DNA of 64,000 nucleotides from Flavisolibacter tropicus (GTDB taxonomy: Bacteria > Bacteroidota > Bacteroidia > Chitinophagales > Chitinophagaceae). The position numbers were made by a program, and so were the translations under genes. The notes beneath the pieces are model-generated. The model was not told the DNA's origin. It worked only from the letters and a program-made list of their open reading frames with translations, and did not search any database. The stretch is from positions 4,398,001 to 4,462,000 of the forward strand of contig NZ_CP011390.1 of assembly GCF_001644645.1 (NCBI RefSeq). Reading direction: 5' to 3'. Each line of letters starts with the position of its first letter. The first letter of the stretch is position 1. This document shows, in pieces, positions 20,495 to 28,852 of the stretch.

Positions 20495-20534
20495 TATATT
20501 TGCTTTCCCCGCTAAGCGGAGGCTGGCAAAGGTA
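20495..20534. promoter_or_regulatory. Facing divergent promoters of alaS and the M23 peptidase gene
   Basis: TATATTTG (20495-20502, plus strand) and TACCTTTG (20534-20527, minus strand) face each other around the palindrome CCGCTAAGCGG. Starts expected a few bases past each element would give transcripts whose first bases overlap and which both begin with the hairpin. Confidence 0.5.
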
Positions 20535-20666
20535 ACGATTAGTAAATCGTGAAACGTGAATTGGAAAAGGTGAAAAAGGCCTAATTCGCCAGATAATAGA
20601 ACGGGAAGAATATCGTTAAACGTTAATCCATTACGCCCTTTTGAATACGGATGAAGAACCGCCACC

Positions 20667-21638
20667 ATGAAAAAAATCAAATACTACTATAATACTCATA
20701 CACTGCGTTATGAAAAGCTGATTACCCCCTTGCGGGTGAAGCTCCTGCGCATTTTTGCCTTCATAGCTACAGCGTTGGTTACTTCTGCTCTGATTTCCTA
20801 TTTCGCTTTTCAGTTTGTTGGTTCTCCAACAGAAAAGCTGATTAGGTCTGATAATGAGCGGATGAAGTACCAATACCAGGACCTTAGTAAGGAAATAGAT
20901 GAGCTGCAGCAGCAAATGAAGGAACTGGAAAAGCGCGATAATGACGTATATCGTACCATTTTTGAAGCGGCTCCCATTCCTGATACAGCCCGTGCTAATG
21001 CCTTAGAAAGAGAAAAGGAGATTACCAAAGTGGAAAATATGCGTGACAATGAACTGGTACGCTCTATTTATGGTTCCCTCAATAACCTGACCAGCCGCAT
21101 TACTGCTCAGAAGAAATCGTATGACGAACTAGCGGTATTAGTAAAGAATAAAGAAAAATTACTTAGCGCAACCCCTGCTATTCAGCCAGTGAGTAACAAG
21201 GATCTGAACCGTATTGCTTCAGGCTTCGGTTATCGTATAGACCCTATTTATAAAACGCCTAAGCTGCATGCGGGTCTTGACTTCTCGGCGCCGCAGGGCA
21301 CCCCTATTTACGCCACTGCTAATGGCACGGTAAAGCTGGCCACCTATAGTGACGCTGGTTATGGTAATCATGTCATTATTGATCATGGGTATGGATACGA
21401 GACCCTGTATGGTCATATGGTGCGGGTGAAAGCGCGTAGCGGACAAAGAGTAACGCGCGGAGAGGTGATTGGTTATGTGGGTTCAACAGGTAAATCTACA
21501 GGCCCGCACTGCCACTACGAGGTGCATAAGAATGGCCAAAAGCTCGATCCCGTTTACTTTTTCTATAACGACCTTAGCCCTCAACAGTTTGATGCCTTAT
21601 TAAAGAGAGCACAGGCATCGAACCAGAGTTTTGATTAA
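20667..21638 (+). CDS. Membrane-anchored M23 (LytM-type) peptidase
   Basis: 323 residues: a cytoplasmic basic N-terminus, one transmembrane helix (about residues 28-50), a periplasmic coiled coil (about 55-95) and a C-terminal M23 domain. The zinc and catalytic residues are present: H201 and D205 (HAGLD), H250 (LYGHM) and H281/H283 (HCHYE). The enzyme should cut peptidoglycan cross-links, or, given the coiled coil, take part in divisome or morphogenesis control as similar Bacteroidota proteins do. The start was chosen at MKKIKYYYN, where the family usually begins. A C-rich repeat starts directly after the stop. Confidence 0.9.
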   Translation: MKKIKYYYNTHTLRYEKLITPLRVKLLRIFAFIATALVTSALISYFAFQFVGSPTEKLIRSDNERMKYQYQDLSKEIDELQQQMKELEKRDNDVYRTIFEAAPIPDTARANALEREKEITKVENMRDNELVRSIYGSLNNLTSRITAQKKSYDELAVLVKNKEKLLSATPAIQPVSNKDLNRIASGFGYRIDPIYKTPKLHAGLDFSAPQGTPIYATANGTVKLATYSDAGYGNHVIIDHGYGYETLYGHMVRVKARSGQRVTRGEVIGYVGSTGKSTGPHCHYEVHKNGQKLDPVYFFYNDLSPQQFDALLKRAQASNQSFD

Positions 21639-21667
21639 CCCCCTGTCCCCCTAAAGGGGAGACTTAG
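21638..21667 (+). repeat. C-rich palindromic repeat R1, directly after the M23 stop codon
   Basis: The core CCCCCTAAAGGGGAGACTTAG begins next to the stop. A 30-base stretch is repeated exactly, inverted, at 21797-21826. It belongs to a family of such elements in this window (R1-R7). Confidence 0.8.
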
Positions 21668-21715
21668 ATCAATGTTTCCTTCTCTATAAAATCCATTCAT
21701 TAAGATACTAGTACA

Positions 21716-21750
21716 AATAAGAACGCCTCCCATTAGGAGGCGTTCTTATT
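21716..21750. terminator. Bidirectional terminator inside the R1/R2 inverted repeat
   Basis: A perfect 15-bp stem (AATAAGAACGCCTCC, arms 21716-21730 and 21736-21750) with a 5-base loop. It follows the M23 peptidase gene. Confidence 0.85.
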
Positions 21751-21796
21751 ATGGTTTGCTTATAAAGATAAAAGCATAATAAAAAGTCTGCTAGAC

Positions 21797-21826
21797 CTAA
21801 GTCTCCCCTTTAGGGGGACAGGGGGT
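21797..21826 (-). repeat. C-rich palindromic repeat R2, inverted partner of R1
   Basis: The exact reverse complement of 21638-21667 over 30 bases. Its last base is the first T of the TATCTTTG element for the MerR-type gene, so it covers that promoter's upstream part. Confidence 0.8.
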
Positions 21827-21833
21827 ATCTTTG
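21826..21833 (+). promoter_or_regulatory. -7 promoter element of the MerR-type gene
   Basis: TATCTTTG ends only four bases before the ATG at 21838. Transcription would start at about the start codon, so the mRNA is probably leaderless. Confidence 0.65.
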
Positions 21834-21837
21834 CTCC

Positions 21838-22341
21838 ATGGCTAAGGGACCACTACCACAAATACTGTTTGATTTCTCTGACGAAAATGAAACTACAGGA
21901 GAACAAGAATTCCTGTCAGGTAGGCCTATCCCTGTACCTATAGAAAAGCCAAAAGGAAAGCGCGGACGCAAATCATTAAAAGCCTTGGAAGAAGAGGCCG
22001 ACCTGGTAAATGTACCCCCTGATGAAGAGCTGTTTCAGAAGCAATACTATGCCATTGGGGAGGTGGCGCAAATGTTCAATGTAAAAGGCTCCTTGCTGCG
22101 TTTCTGGGAAAAGGAATTCGATCTTACATTACGGAAGAACCGTAAAGGCGACCGCTTTTTTACACCTAAGGACGTAAAGAACATTCAATTGATCCATGAC
22201 TTGGTACGTCGCCGAAAGTTTACGATAGAAGGCGCTAAAGACTATATCAAAAGTGGAAAGCAGGCAGAAGCAAAGTATGAAATGATTCAATCGCTTCAAC
22301 GCATGCGGAATTTCTTACTAGAGTTAAAAGCGAACCTGTAA
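21838..22341 (+). CDS. MerR-family transcriptional regulator
   Basis: 167 residues. A MerR-type winged helix-turn-helix is found at about residues 75-150: YYAIGEVAQMFNV, LLRFWEKEFDL, RFFTPKDVKNIQLIHDLV. The N-terminal 70 residues are Lys/Glu-rich and contain GKRGRKSLK, an AT-hook-like basic patch. There is no recognisable effector domain after the HTH; only a short helix follows. Small MerR-like proteins of this form are single-copy and conserved in Bacteroidota; their targets are unknown to me. The start is fixed by the promoter element four bases upstream. Confidence 0.85.
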   Translation: MAKGPLPQILFDFSDENETTGEQEFLSGRPIPVPIEKPKGKRGRKSLKALEEEADLVNVPPDEELFQKQYYAIGEVAQMFNVKGSLLRFWEKEFDLTLRKNRKGDRFFTPKDVKNIQLIHDLVRRRKFTIEGAKDYIKSGKQAEAKYEMIQSLQRMRNFLLELKANL

Positions 22342-22478
22342 TACGTTTAAAGGTTAATGTCTAAGGTTTGAAGTTCCTTATATTACTAAAGACATTACAG
22401 TTTTCAACAACCTTAAACTTTAGACTTGAAACCTGAAACCTTTAACATATTCCCTCCATTCTGATTGTGCCTACATGT

Positions 22479-22486
22479 TAACTTTG
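22479..22486 (+). promoter_or_regulatory. -7 promoter element of the thioredoxin-fold gene
   Basis: TAACTTTG lies 17 bases before the ATG at 22504. It supports that start, since an in-frame ATG at 22465 lies upstream of the promoter. Confidence 0.55.
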
Positions 22487-22503
22487 AAAACAACAGTTTC
22501 CTT

Positions 22504-23016
22504 ATGCAAAAATTAGTCACCCTATTTATAGCCAGTTTTTTTGCTGTAGCGGCGTGGTCGCAAACCGCAGAAGTATCTAAAGATGCCAGCGGAAATAAAG
22601 TGCTCAAGGGCTTTATAACGCAGCAACAGTTGGTTACCGATTCTTCTTTTCAGTGGTTTTTAAACAACCAGAAAGGATATACACCCTATTCGACCGCATT
22701 GGAAGCTTTTAAAAACGCCAAAGACAGCATTCACATCTTAGCCTTCGGTGGCACATGGTGTGATGATACTAAACTCATTCTGCCTAAGATATTTGCGTTA
22801 GCAGATGCCGCCGGATTTTCACAAGATCATATCACGTTGTTGGGTGTAGATCACAATAAAAAAACGATCAATCACTTATCTGAAGCCTTTAATGTAGACC
22901 ATGTGCCTACGTTTATTGTTTTAAAGAATGGTAAAGAGATTGGCCGTGTGGTTGAGTGGGGCAAATACGGTATGGTGGATAAAGAGCTTGGTGAGATCAT
23001 TAGCGGGAAGAAATAG
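22504..23016 (+). CDS. Exported thioredoxin-fold protein with a single active-site cysteine
   Basis: 170 residues from the ATG at 22504, with a signal peptide ending in AAWSQ. The thioredoxin fold is seen from about residue 75: HILAFGGTWCDDTK at the active-site position (Cys86), then the cis-Pro loop VDHVPTFIVLKNGKE (Pro134). The usual second cysteine of CxxC is replaced: the motif is WCDDT. Such a protein cannot form the internal active-site disulfide; it could act through mixed disulfides or only bind partners. An upstream in-frame ATG at 22465 was rejected because it precedes the promoter element and spoils the signal peptide. Confidence 0.85.
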   Translation: MQKLVTLFIASFFAVAAWSQTAEVSKDASGNKVLKGFITQQQLVTDSSFQWFLNNQKGYTPYSTALEAFKNAKDSIHILAFGGTWCDDTKLILPKIFALADAAGFSQDHITLLGVDHNKKTINHLSEAFNVDHVPTFIVLKNGKEIGRVVEWGKYGMVDKELGEIISGKK

Positions 23017-23025
23017 CGTAAGGAT

Positions 23026-23075
23026 CGTGAAACGTCAAACCTGAAAGAGAGCTGCAAGCTACACGCTGCAAGCAG
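23026..23075 (+). repeat. Downstream elements: CGTGAAACGTCAAAC and GCTGCAAGCTACACGCTGCA
   Basis: The first element (23026-23040) recurs after the M23 gene at 31541-31555 (opposite strand, same direction relative to the gene). The second (23051-23070) recurs at 30111-30130 after birA with one change. Confidence 0.6.
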
Positions 23076-23109
23076 TCCCCTCCCGACCTCCCCGAAGGGG
23101 AGGAGAGCC
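23076..23109 (+). repeat. C-rich palindromic repeat R3
   Basis: Contains CTCCCCGAAGGGGAG, orientated as the other members relative to the upstream gene. It is followed by AGAAGATCAAACACTCT at 23122-23138, a tail also found after R7. Confidence 0.7.
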
Positions 23110-23145
23110 AGCGCTCAAAACCAGAAGATCAAACACTCTTACATA

Positions 23146-23177
23146 ACATAAGCACTCCACTTAAGGAGTGCTTATGT
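23146..23177. terminator. Bidirectional terminator
   Basis: Perfect 13-bp stem ACATAAGCACTCC with a six-base loop, between the convergent thioredoxin-fold and mscS-type genes. Confidence 0.75.
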
Positions 23178-23319
23178 ATTTACACTCTTCTTCAATAATC
23201 AATAATTATTAATTACTAATCATTGATTATTGAACATTGCGCATTGAACATTTCCTCCACTTCTTCTTTCATTATTCCTTGTTCCTTGTTCAATATTCTG
23301 CATAGCTTCCGCCGCGCGG

Positions 23320-23345
23320 ATCTCCCCTTTAGGGGCCGGGGGCGA
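23320..23345 (-). repeat. C-rich palindromic repeat R4, overlapping the end of the MscS-type gene
   Basis: On the minus strand it reads GGCCCCTAAAGGGGAGA, in the same direction as the gene. It supplies the TAA stop codon and the last few codons (APGP). Confidence 0.7.
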
Positions 23346-24408
23346 TCGGCGCTGGCGCTACCGCTCCGGCAATCTTGATATCCAGTTTTTCCAGTGTTTG
23401 GATAGCAAAAAGGTTTACGGCCTGCTTAATGGTATTAAAGCGATTGATATCAATAGGCAGGGTAGAGAAATCAATATGAATAACAATTGCCTGGGCATTG
23501 ATATCACTGAGTAACACATTATATCCTAACAAGTCGGTTACTTTGGATAAATAGGTTTTCATTTCTGCTATGGCTTGTTCTACTTTCTCTGACGGGGTCT
23601 GTAAGCTAATGTGAAGGTGCAGGTCATTTTTACGCTGTGAGCGCAACGATAGGTTATCCAGTATACTATCTACCATTTGTTTATTGGGAACAGTTACATA
23701 GGTTTTTTGTTCCGTACGTATACGTGTGCTGCGTAAGCCAATGCGTTCTACGTTGCCGGTAATGTTTTGCACTTTCACCAGGTCGCCGGTAGTAAAGGGC
23801 TTATCAAAGAATATGACAAACGAGGCTATCAGGTTTTCCAGGCTTTCTCGTAAGGCTAAGGCTACCGCCGCACCCACTATACTCAGGCCGGTAAGTAATG
23901 TTCCAATGTTGTAACTAAATGCAAAGTGCAGTACCATTAAAAAACCAATGATTCCCACCAATACTTTAAAGAAGTCTTTAAAGAAAAGAATCAGCTGGTT
24001 ATCACTTTGATCTGCCGATACCATAGCACGTCGTTCCAGCACTGATGCAAAGAAATCAATCAGGCGGATAAGCATCCAGATGAAAGTGATAATCATTGCC
24101 GCGGTGCCAATGGTTTGAATAATTTGGGCAAGCGTATATTTATAAATGGTAACATTAATGCTCTTAGGAAACTCAAGCCTATAAAGAGCAACGATTGATG
24201 TAAACACCACTAGAAAACGACTTAGGGGCTTGACCACTAAGGCTACAAATGTTTGCTGATCAAACGCTTTCCAGTTGCGTTGAAAAGCTTGAAAAGTAAA
24301 CTGTGCTATATGACGCGAGAGAACACGGTTACTTAATAAGATCAGGAAAATAATGCCTGCCGTTATTATATACTCTTCTACCGGATTATTTAGAAAAACC
24401 TCTTTCAT
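23329..24408 (-). CDS. MscS-family mechanosensitive ion channel
   Basis: 359 residues. Four hydrophobic segments lie in the first half (about residues 12-30, 62-80, 93-115 and 150-170). The conserved MscS pore and beta domain follow: SIVGAAVALALRESLENLIASFVIFFDKPF, then TGDLVKVQNITGNVERIGLRSTRIRT. The channel should open under membrane tension and release solutes on hypo-osmotic shock. The C-terminus ends in an Ala/Pro tail (APAPIAPGP), part of which is encoded by a dispersed repeat that also gives the stop codon. The gene follows the propeller-like gene by 46 bases and may belong to the same long minus-strand transcript. Confidence 0.92.
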   Translation of the reverse strand: MKEVFLNNPVEEYIITAGIIFLILLSNRVLSRHIAQFTFQAFQRNWKAFDQQTFVALVVKPLSRFLVVFTSIVALYRLEFPKSINVTIYKYTLAQIIQTIGTAAMIITFIWMLIRLIDFFASVLERRAMVSADQSDNQLILFFKDFFKVLVGIIGFLMVLHFAFSYNIGTLLTGLSIVGAAVALALRESLENLIASFVIFFDKPFTTGDLVKVQNITGNVERIGLRSTRIRTEQKTYVTVPNKQMVDSILDNLSLRSQRKNDLHLHISLQTPSEKVEQAIAEMKTYLSKVTDLLGYNVLLSDINAQAIVIHIDFSTLPIDINRFNTIKQAVNLFAIQTLEKLDIKIAGAVAPAPIAPGP

Positions 24409-24454
24409 AGCTGATCGCCTTCAAATGGTTCATAAAATTAGGAACCCATATGCA

Positions 24455-25264
24455 CTAAAATTGAAAAGAATACACCTGTACACTCTCTTTCCCCAAGCCA
24501 AACAACGCTGTATTACCAATGATATACTGTGAAAAGGAGCCAAATGAAGAAGGAAACTGATACTGTTGCTGTAATAATGTAGATGTATTAAAAGCATGCA
24601 GAGCGCTACCCGTAATGCCCACAATATGCTTACCTACAACAGCAATGTTTTGCCACTTGGTAATTGGATATTTCTTTTGAAATGTACCAAAATGATCAAA
24701 CTGATAGACACCTATTGCCGGATCGTACAGATATAAACTGTTGTTTTGGTCAATGATAGTGGTGGGTTGAAAGCTGGTATTAAACAAGGCTCTGAAATCT
24801 TCAGTCTCCATGAGTTGATTGCCTTGCTCGTCTACTTTTTTCAGTTTATAATTCAGTGCATCAAATACCCATATATTGTTATCGTAGGAAAGACCAATAG
24901 CGCTAGCCTGTTGAATATTATGGCGTCGCAGGTCAAGGCTGGCGCGTAGGCCTAGCACACGATCTAAAATAACAACGGTTGCAAAATCTTTGTAATAAAG
25001 CAATAGCTTCAGTGGGTTGGTGGCATCCAGGGTATGTAGCTTGCCAAAGCGCTTTACCTCATTGTAAACAGCAATGGAATCTCCATTGGGACTATACTTC
25101 TTTAATTGCTCATTGTTGCTTAGTACATAAAGATTATCCAGGTTATCGACAGCCAGTTGTGCTCCGGTAATCTTTAATGTTTTACGCAAACGAAACAGGC
25201 TGTCCTGTGCTTTAACAGTACTGGTACAGAGCAGGAAAAGAAATATGTAGGAAAGCGTTCTCAA
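24455..25264 (-). CDS. Secreted protein, probably beta-propeller
   Basis: 269 residues with a signal peptide ending in TVKAQ. The mature part repeats a short beta pattern about every 40 residues: DNLDNLYVLSNNEQLKKYSPNG, YDNNIWVFDALNYKLKKVDEQG, DQNNSLYLYDPAIGVYQFDHFG. This resembles NHL or six-bladed propellers, but I do not recognise a named family. It overlaps the upstream LpxH-type gene by four bases, so it is translationally coupled to an envelope-biogenesis operon. Confidence 0.75.
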   Translation of the reverse strand: MRTLSYIFLFLLCTSTVKAQDSLFRLRKTLKITGAQLAVDNLDNLYVLSNNEQLKKYSPNGDSIAVYNEVKRFGKLHTLDATNPLKLLLYYKDFATVVILDRVLGLRASLDLRRHNIQQASAIGLSYDNNIWVFDALNYKLKKVDEQGNQLMETEDFRALFNTSFQPTTIIDQNNSLYLYDPAIGVYQFDHFGTFQKKYPITKWQNIAVVGKHIVGITGSALHAFNTSTLLQQQYQFPSSFGSFSQYIIGNTALFGLGKESVQVYSFQF

Positions 25265-26052
25265 TTAACGGTTACTATTTTATGATCCAAACCTGTATAT
25301 GACTTAAGGCTGATATCCAAACCATCAAATACCGCATAGGTGAAATAGTTGATCCAGTCTCCTAAGTTAATATACCGGCTGTTATTGGGTAGACGAAAAT
25401 CAATGGGTAAATGTCTATGACCAAACACAAAGAAGTCAACTTTCTTTTGCTCCAGTACTTCTTTACTATATATAATTAACCATTCTTTGTCTTCACCGTG
25501 GAATTCTTCCTCGGAGTGACCTGTTGCTTTACGGCTGCGACGGCTAAAGTAATCGGCCGTACCAATGCCAACTCGAGAAGGCACAATACCAAACAGCCAC
25601 TGGCACACTGGGTTACGGAAGATCTTTTTTAGAAACTTGTATTTATGGTCACCTGGTCCTAATCCATCACCATGGGCTACATGAAACAGTTTGTTGTTAA
25701 ATATAAATTCATGTGCCTCGTAATACACTTGAATATTGAGTTCTTTCTGGAAGTAATCCCGCATCCACATATCATGGTTGCCTACAAAGAAGTGTACAGG
25801 AATACCAGCATCTGTGAATTCAGCCAGTTTACCAAATAAGCGTACATAACCGCGGGGAACCACCTTCCGGTATTCATACCAGAAGTCAAACATATCTCCA
25901 ACAATGAACAGAACGGCTGTTTCATGTTGAATTTCATTCAGAAACTTTATAACCAGGCGCTCCCGCTCCAAGCTGGCTTCAGCATTGGGGGCACCCAAGT
26001 GAAAATCAGATAAGAAATAAACTTTTTTGCCGGCCGGAATTTGCATGCGCAA
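25261..26052 (-). CDS. lpxH: UDP-2,3-diacylglucosamine diphosphatase-like metallophosphoesterase
   Basis: 263 residues with the calcineurin-like signature set: FLSDFHLGAPN (about residues 14-24), GDMFDFWYEY (56-65), GNHDMWM (96-102), AHGDGLGPGDHKYKF near 130 and FGHRHLP near 212. The combination is typical of the Bacteroidota LpxH group, which hydrolyses UDP-2,3-diacylglucosamine to lipid X in lipid A synthesis at the inner membrane. The start could also be two codons later. The gene begins two bases after the LUD gene stop and overlaps the next gene by four bases. Confidence 0.88.
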   Translation of the reverse strand: MRMQIPAGKKVYFLSDFHLGAPNAEASLERERLVIKFLNEIQHETAVLFIVGDMFDFWYEYRKVVPRGYVRLFGKLAEFTDAGIPVHFFVGNHDMWMRDYFQKELNIQVYYEAHEFIFNNKLFHVAHGDGLGPGDHKYKFLKKIFRNPVCQWLFGIVPSRVGIGTADYFSRRSRKATGHSEEEFHGEDKEWLIIYSKEVLEQKKVDFFVFGHRHLPIDFRLPNNSRYINLGDWINYFTYAVFDGLDISLKSYTGLDHKIVTVN

Positions 26053-26054
26053 GA

Positions 26055-26678
26055 TTAGGATATATCATCTACCAAAAAAACATAAACTTCTTTAGGGCCG
26101 TGCACGCCAACTACCAGGGTCTTCTCAATATCGGCCGTACGGCTAGGGCCTGTAGCCAGCGTAATAAACGAAGGCAGCTTACCCTTATACTTCTGTTTAA
26201 GTTGTACCAATCCATCCTTAATATCGTACACAAGCTGTGAAGTAAAGGCAATACAGATGTGTACAGGAGCATAAACACTGGTAATGCGGCCGCTATTTTT
26301 GCTGCTCAAGATTATACTGCCAGTACGGGCTACTAATAATTCGCAGGAAGTAATAGAGGCGTCGCAGGTAACGATATCATCGGTCCACACGCGTTCCTGT
26401 ACCAGGCTTTTCCATTGTTCATCTTCACAATACACTTTTGTCCACTCATGTTGCGTCACTAAAACAGCAAGATTATGATGTAGCTCCGATGCATCCGTAC
26501 AAAACTGGAATTTGCCTTGGAGGTTGGTAAACTGCTCGGCAAATTCAACTACGATGTCTTGTTGTAAGGGCTGTACTACAGGGCTTGTGCCCTCACTTTG
26601 CGGAAAAGGAATTGGCGTTGAGTGTGTCAACGCCAATCGTATTTTTTTTAAGATGTTGTTTTTTGAAGTGGTGCTCAT
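26055..26678 (-). CDS. LUD-domain protein (LutC/YkgG family)
   Basis: 207 residues covering one LUD domain, with the family features ITSCELLVARTGSIILSS near residue 120, HICIAFTSQLVYDIKDGL and TLATGPSRTADIEKTLVVGVHGPKEVYVFLVDD at the end. LutC is a subunit of the L-lactate oxidation system with LutA and LutB, but neither lies nearby; single LUD genes are common in Bacteroidota and their role is unclear. The start overlaps the ftsH stop by four bases, so it is translationally coupled to ftsH. Confidence 0.88.
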   Translation of the reverse strand: MSTTSKNNILKKIRLALTHSTPIPFPQSEGTSPVVQPLQQDIVVEFAEQFTNLQGKFQFCTDASELHHNLAVLVTQHEWTKVYCEDEQWKSLVQERVWTDDIVTCDASITSCELLVARTGSIILSSKNSGRITSVYAPVHICIAFTSQLVYDIKDGLVQLKQKYKGKLPSFITLATGPSRTADIEKTLVVGVHGPKEVYVFLVDDIS

Positions 26679-28765
26679 TTAGCAGCGGGTTGTTGATTTA
26701 AAACATCCGGATCGTATGGTGGAACGCCCTCGCTGATACCACCACTGTGTGGGTGTGGAATATCATCATCTACATCCAAGGATTTTTTCTCTTCAAATGG
26801 GCGTTTGCCAATCAGCGCTTCCACATCGCTTTGGAATAGTACCTCTTTATCTAATAAGGCTTCTGCCAGTTTCTCCACGTCGGCGCGCTTTTCAGTCAGC
26901 AGCTTAATGGTGTTAGCATAAGCATCATCAATCAAGGCACGTACTTCTTCATCAATGATCTTAGCCGTTTCATCTGAATAAGGCTTAGTGAAGGAGTTGT
27001 CTTGTTGAGGATCGTAGAAACTGATGTTACCCACTTTATTGTTCATACCGTATACCGTTACCATTGAATAGGCAATGCGGGTAATCTGCTGCAGGTCGTT
27101 CTGTGCACCGGTAGAAATCTTACCAAAGAAGATCTGCTCAGAAGCACGACCGCCAAGGGTCATACAAATCTGATCCAACAACTGGTCTGTGTTATACAGG
27201 TATTGCTCTTTTGGAGTGTATTGCGCATAACCCAACGCCGCTGTACCTCTTGGTACGATTGTTACTTTCAGCAGCGGATAAGCATGTTCCAGGTACCAAC
27301 CACAGATCGCGTGACCCGCTTCGTGATAAGCAATGATCTTTTTCTCTTCTGGAGAAATGATCTTGTTTTTCTTTTCCAAACCACCTATCACACGATCAAC
27401 CGCATCCTGGAAGTCGCTCATATCTACAGCGCTCTTTCCTTTACGTGCGGCAATCAGGGCTGCCTCGTTACATACGTTGGCAATATCAGCACCAGCAAAG
27501 CCAGGTGTTTGTTCTGCCAGTTTATGAATATCTACATGTTCAGAAACCTTAATAGGCTTCAGGTGTACTTTAAAGATCGCTTCACGGCCTTTTACGTCTG
27601 GTTTATCAATAGAGATCTGTCTGTCAAAACGACCAGGACGCAGTAAGGCAGTATCCAATACATCTGGACGGTTAGTAGCCGCCAGAACGATGATGCCACT
27701 TTCACCGCTAAAGCCATCCATTTCTACCAGCAACTGGTTCAGGGTGCTTTCACGTTCGTCATTGCTCATCATCATGTTCTTACCACGGGCACGACCAATT
27801 GCATCAATTTCATCGATGAAGATTACGCAAGGTGATTTTTCGCGGGCTTGTTTGAACAGGTCACGTACACGGCTGGCACCCACACCCACAAACATTTCTA
27901 CGAAGTCTGAACCACTCAAGCTAAAGAACGGAACCTGGGCTTCACCAGCCATAGCTTTAGCCAAAAGGGTTTTACCAGTTCCCGGAGGGCCTACCAATAA
28001 GGCGCCTTTTGGAATCTTACCACCTAAGGATGTATATTTTTTAGGATTACGCAGGAAGTCTACGATCTCCATTACTTCTACTTTGGCTTCATCTAGACCA
28101 GCTACGTCGGCAAACGTAATATTTACACGAGTGCCTTTGTCGAAAAGGGTAGCACGAGATTTACCAATATTAAAAATGCCTCCGGGGCCGCCACCACTGG
28201 CAGCACCACCACCCATCTTGCGCATCAGCAGAATCCAGATACCAATAAAGATCAGGATCGGCAGAATGGTTTGCAGAATAGGACTGAACCAGTTGGTTTC
28301 ATTCTCTACATCTGAAGAGGGCTGATTTTGCACGGGTATGTTAGCCTGAGCATAATAATCGCTCATTTCTTTTCTAACATCCTCGTTAGAAGCTATTTTA
28401 AAATACAATTGCGGGCCTTCTTCGTTGAGCTTGCCGGAAGAGGTGTTGCTATTGTTGGCGTATTTGCTAACACGGTCTGGTTTTAAATAAACCCGTACCA
28501 TATCGCGGTTATCTACGATGACATATTTTTCTACATCACCAGCCGCTACCATTTGTTTGAACTGCTCAATATTGGTTTTACCAGAAGTAGCACCAAATGG
28601 GTTCATGAACTGAAAGCCAATCAATACAGCAAAGATGATAGCGTATACCCAATAGATACTGAACTTCGGACCTTTGCGAGATCCGTTGTCGCCGTTTTCG
28701 CCGCTAGGACGCGAGAACTTAGGAAGCCGGGATCTGTTGTCTTGTTTATATGGATCTTGTGACAT
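26675..28765 (-). CDS. ftsH: ATP-dependent zinc metalloprotease FtsH
   Basis: 696 residues. First membrane helix at about residues 36-55, the extracytoplasmic FtsH domain, a second helix at about 161-182, then the AAA+ module with Walker A GPPGTGKT (259-266) and Walker B VIFIDEIDA (314-322). The peptidase zinc site HEAGH is at residues 481-485. FtsH degrades misfolded membrane proteins and regulatory proteins, and in many bacteria sets LpxC level; the LpxH-type gene two places downstream is therefore a plausible functional neighbour. The tail is long and acidic and ends in NQQPAAK. Confidence 0.98.
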   Translation of the reverse strand: MSQDPYKQDNRSRLPKFSRPSGENGDNGSRKGPKFSIYWVYAIIFAVLIGFQFMNPFGATSGKTNIEQFKQMVAAGDVEKYVIVDNRDMVRVYLKPDRVSKYANNSNTSSGKLNEEGPQLYFKIASNEDVRKEMSDYYAQANIPVQNQPSSDVENETNWFSPILQTILPILIFIGIWILLMRKMGGGAASGGGPGGIFNIGKSRATLFDKGTRVNITFADVAGLDEAKVEVMEIVDFLRNPKKYTSLGGKIPKGALLVGPPGTGKTLLAKAMAGEAQVPFFSLSGSDFVEMFVGVGASRVRDLFKQAREKSPCVIFIDEIDAIGRARGKNMMMSNDERESTLNQLLVEMDGFSGESGIIVLAATNRPDVLDTALLRPGRFDRQISIDKPDVKGREAIFKVHLKPIKVSEHVDIHKLAEQTPGFAGADIANVCNEAALIAARKGKSAVDMSDFQDAVDRVIGGLEKKNKIISPEEKKIIAYHEAGHAICGWYLEHAYPLLKVTIVPRGTAALGYAQYTPKEQYLYNTDQLLDQICMTLGGRASEQIFFGKISTGAQNDLQQITRIAYSMVTVYGMNNKVGNISFYDPQQDNSFTKPYSDETAKIIDEEVRALIDDAYANTIKLLTEKRADVEKLAEALLDKEVLFQSDVEALIGKRPFEEKKSLDVDDDIPHPHSGGISEGVPPYDPDVLNQQPAAK

Positions 28766-28852
28766 TGTGCTAAAAATAATTGAATGCTTCTAAATAATAA
28801 CTTTTATCTAATACTAGGATCGTCTGTGTATGTAATTAACAATTCTGAGTTG

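Larger units (their letters stand above)
23017..23328. other. Repeat-rich convergent intergenic region
   Basis: 312 bases between two convergent genes. It contains the two downstream elements, repeat R3 and its tail, a terminator (23146-23177), an AT-rich inverted repeat (CAATAATCAAT ... ATTGATTATTG, 23193-23232) and repeat R4 at the right edge. No coding potential is seen. Confidence 0.6.
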
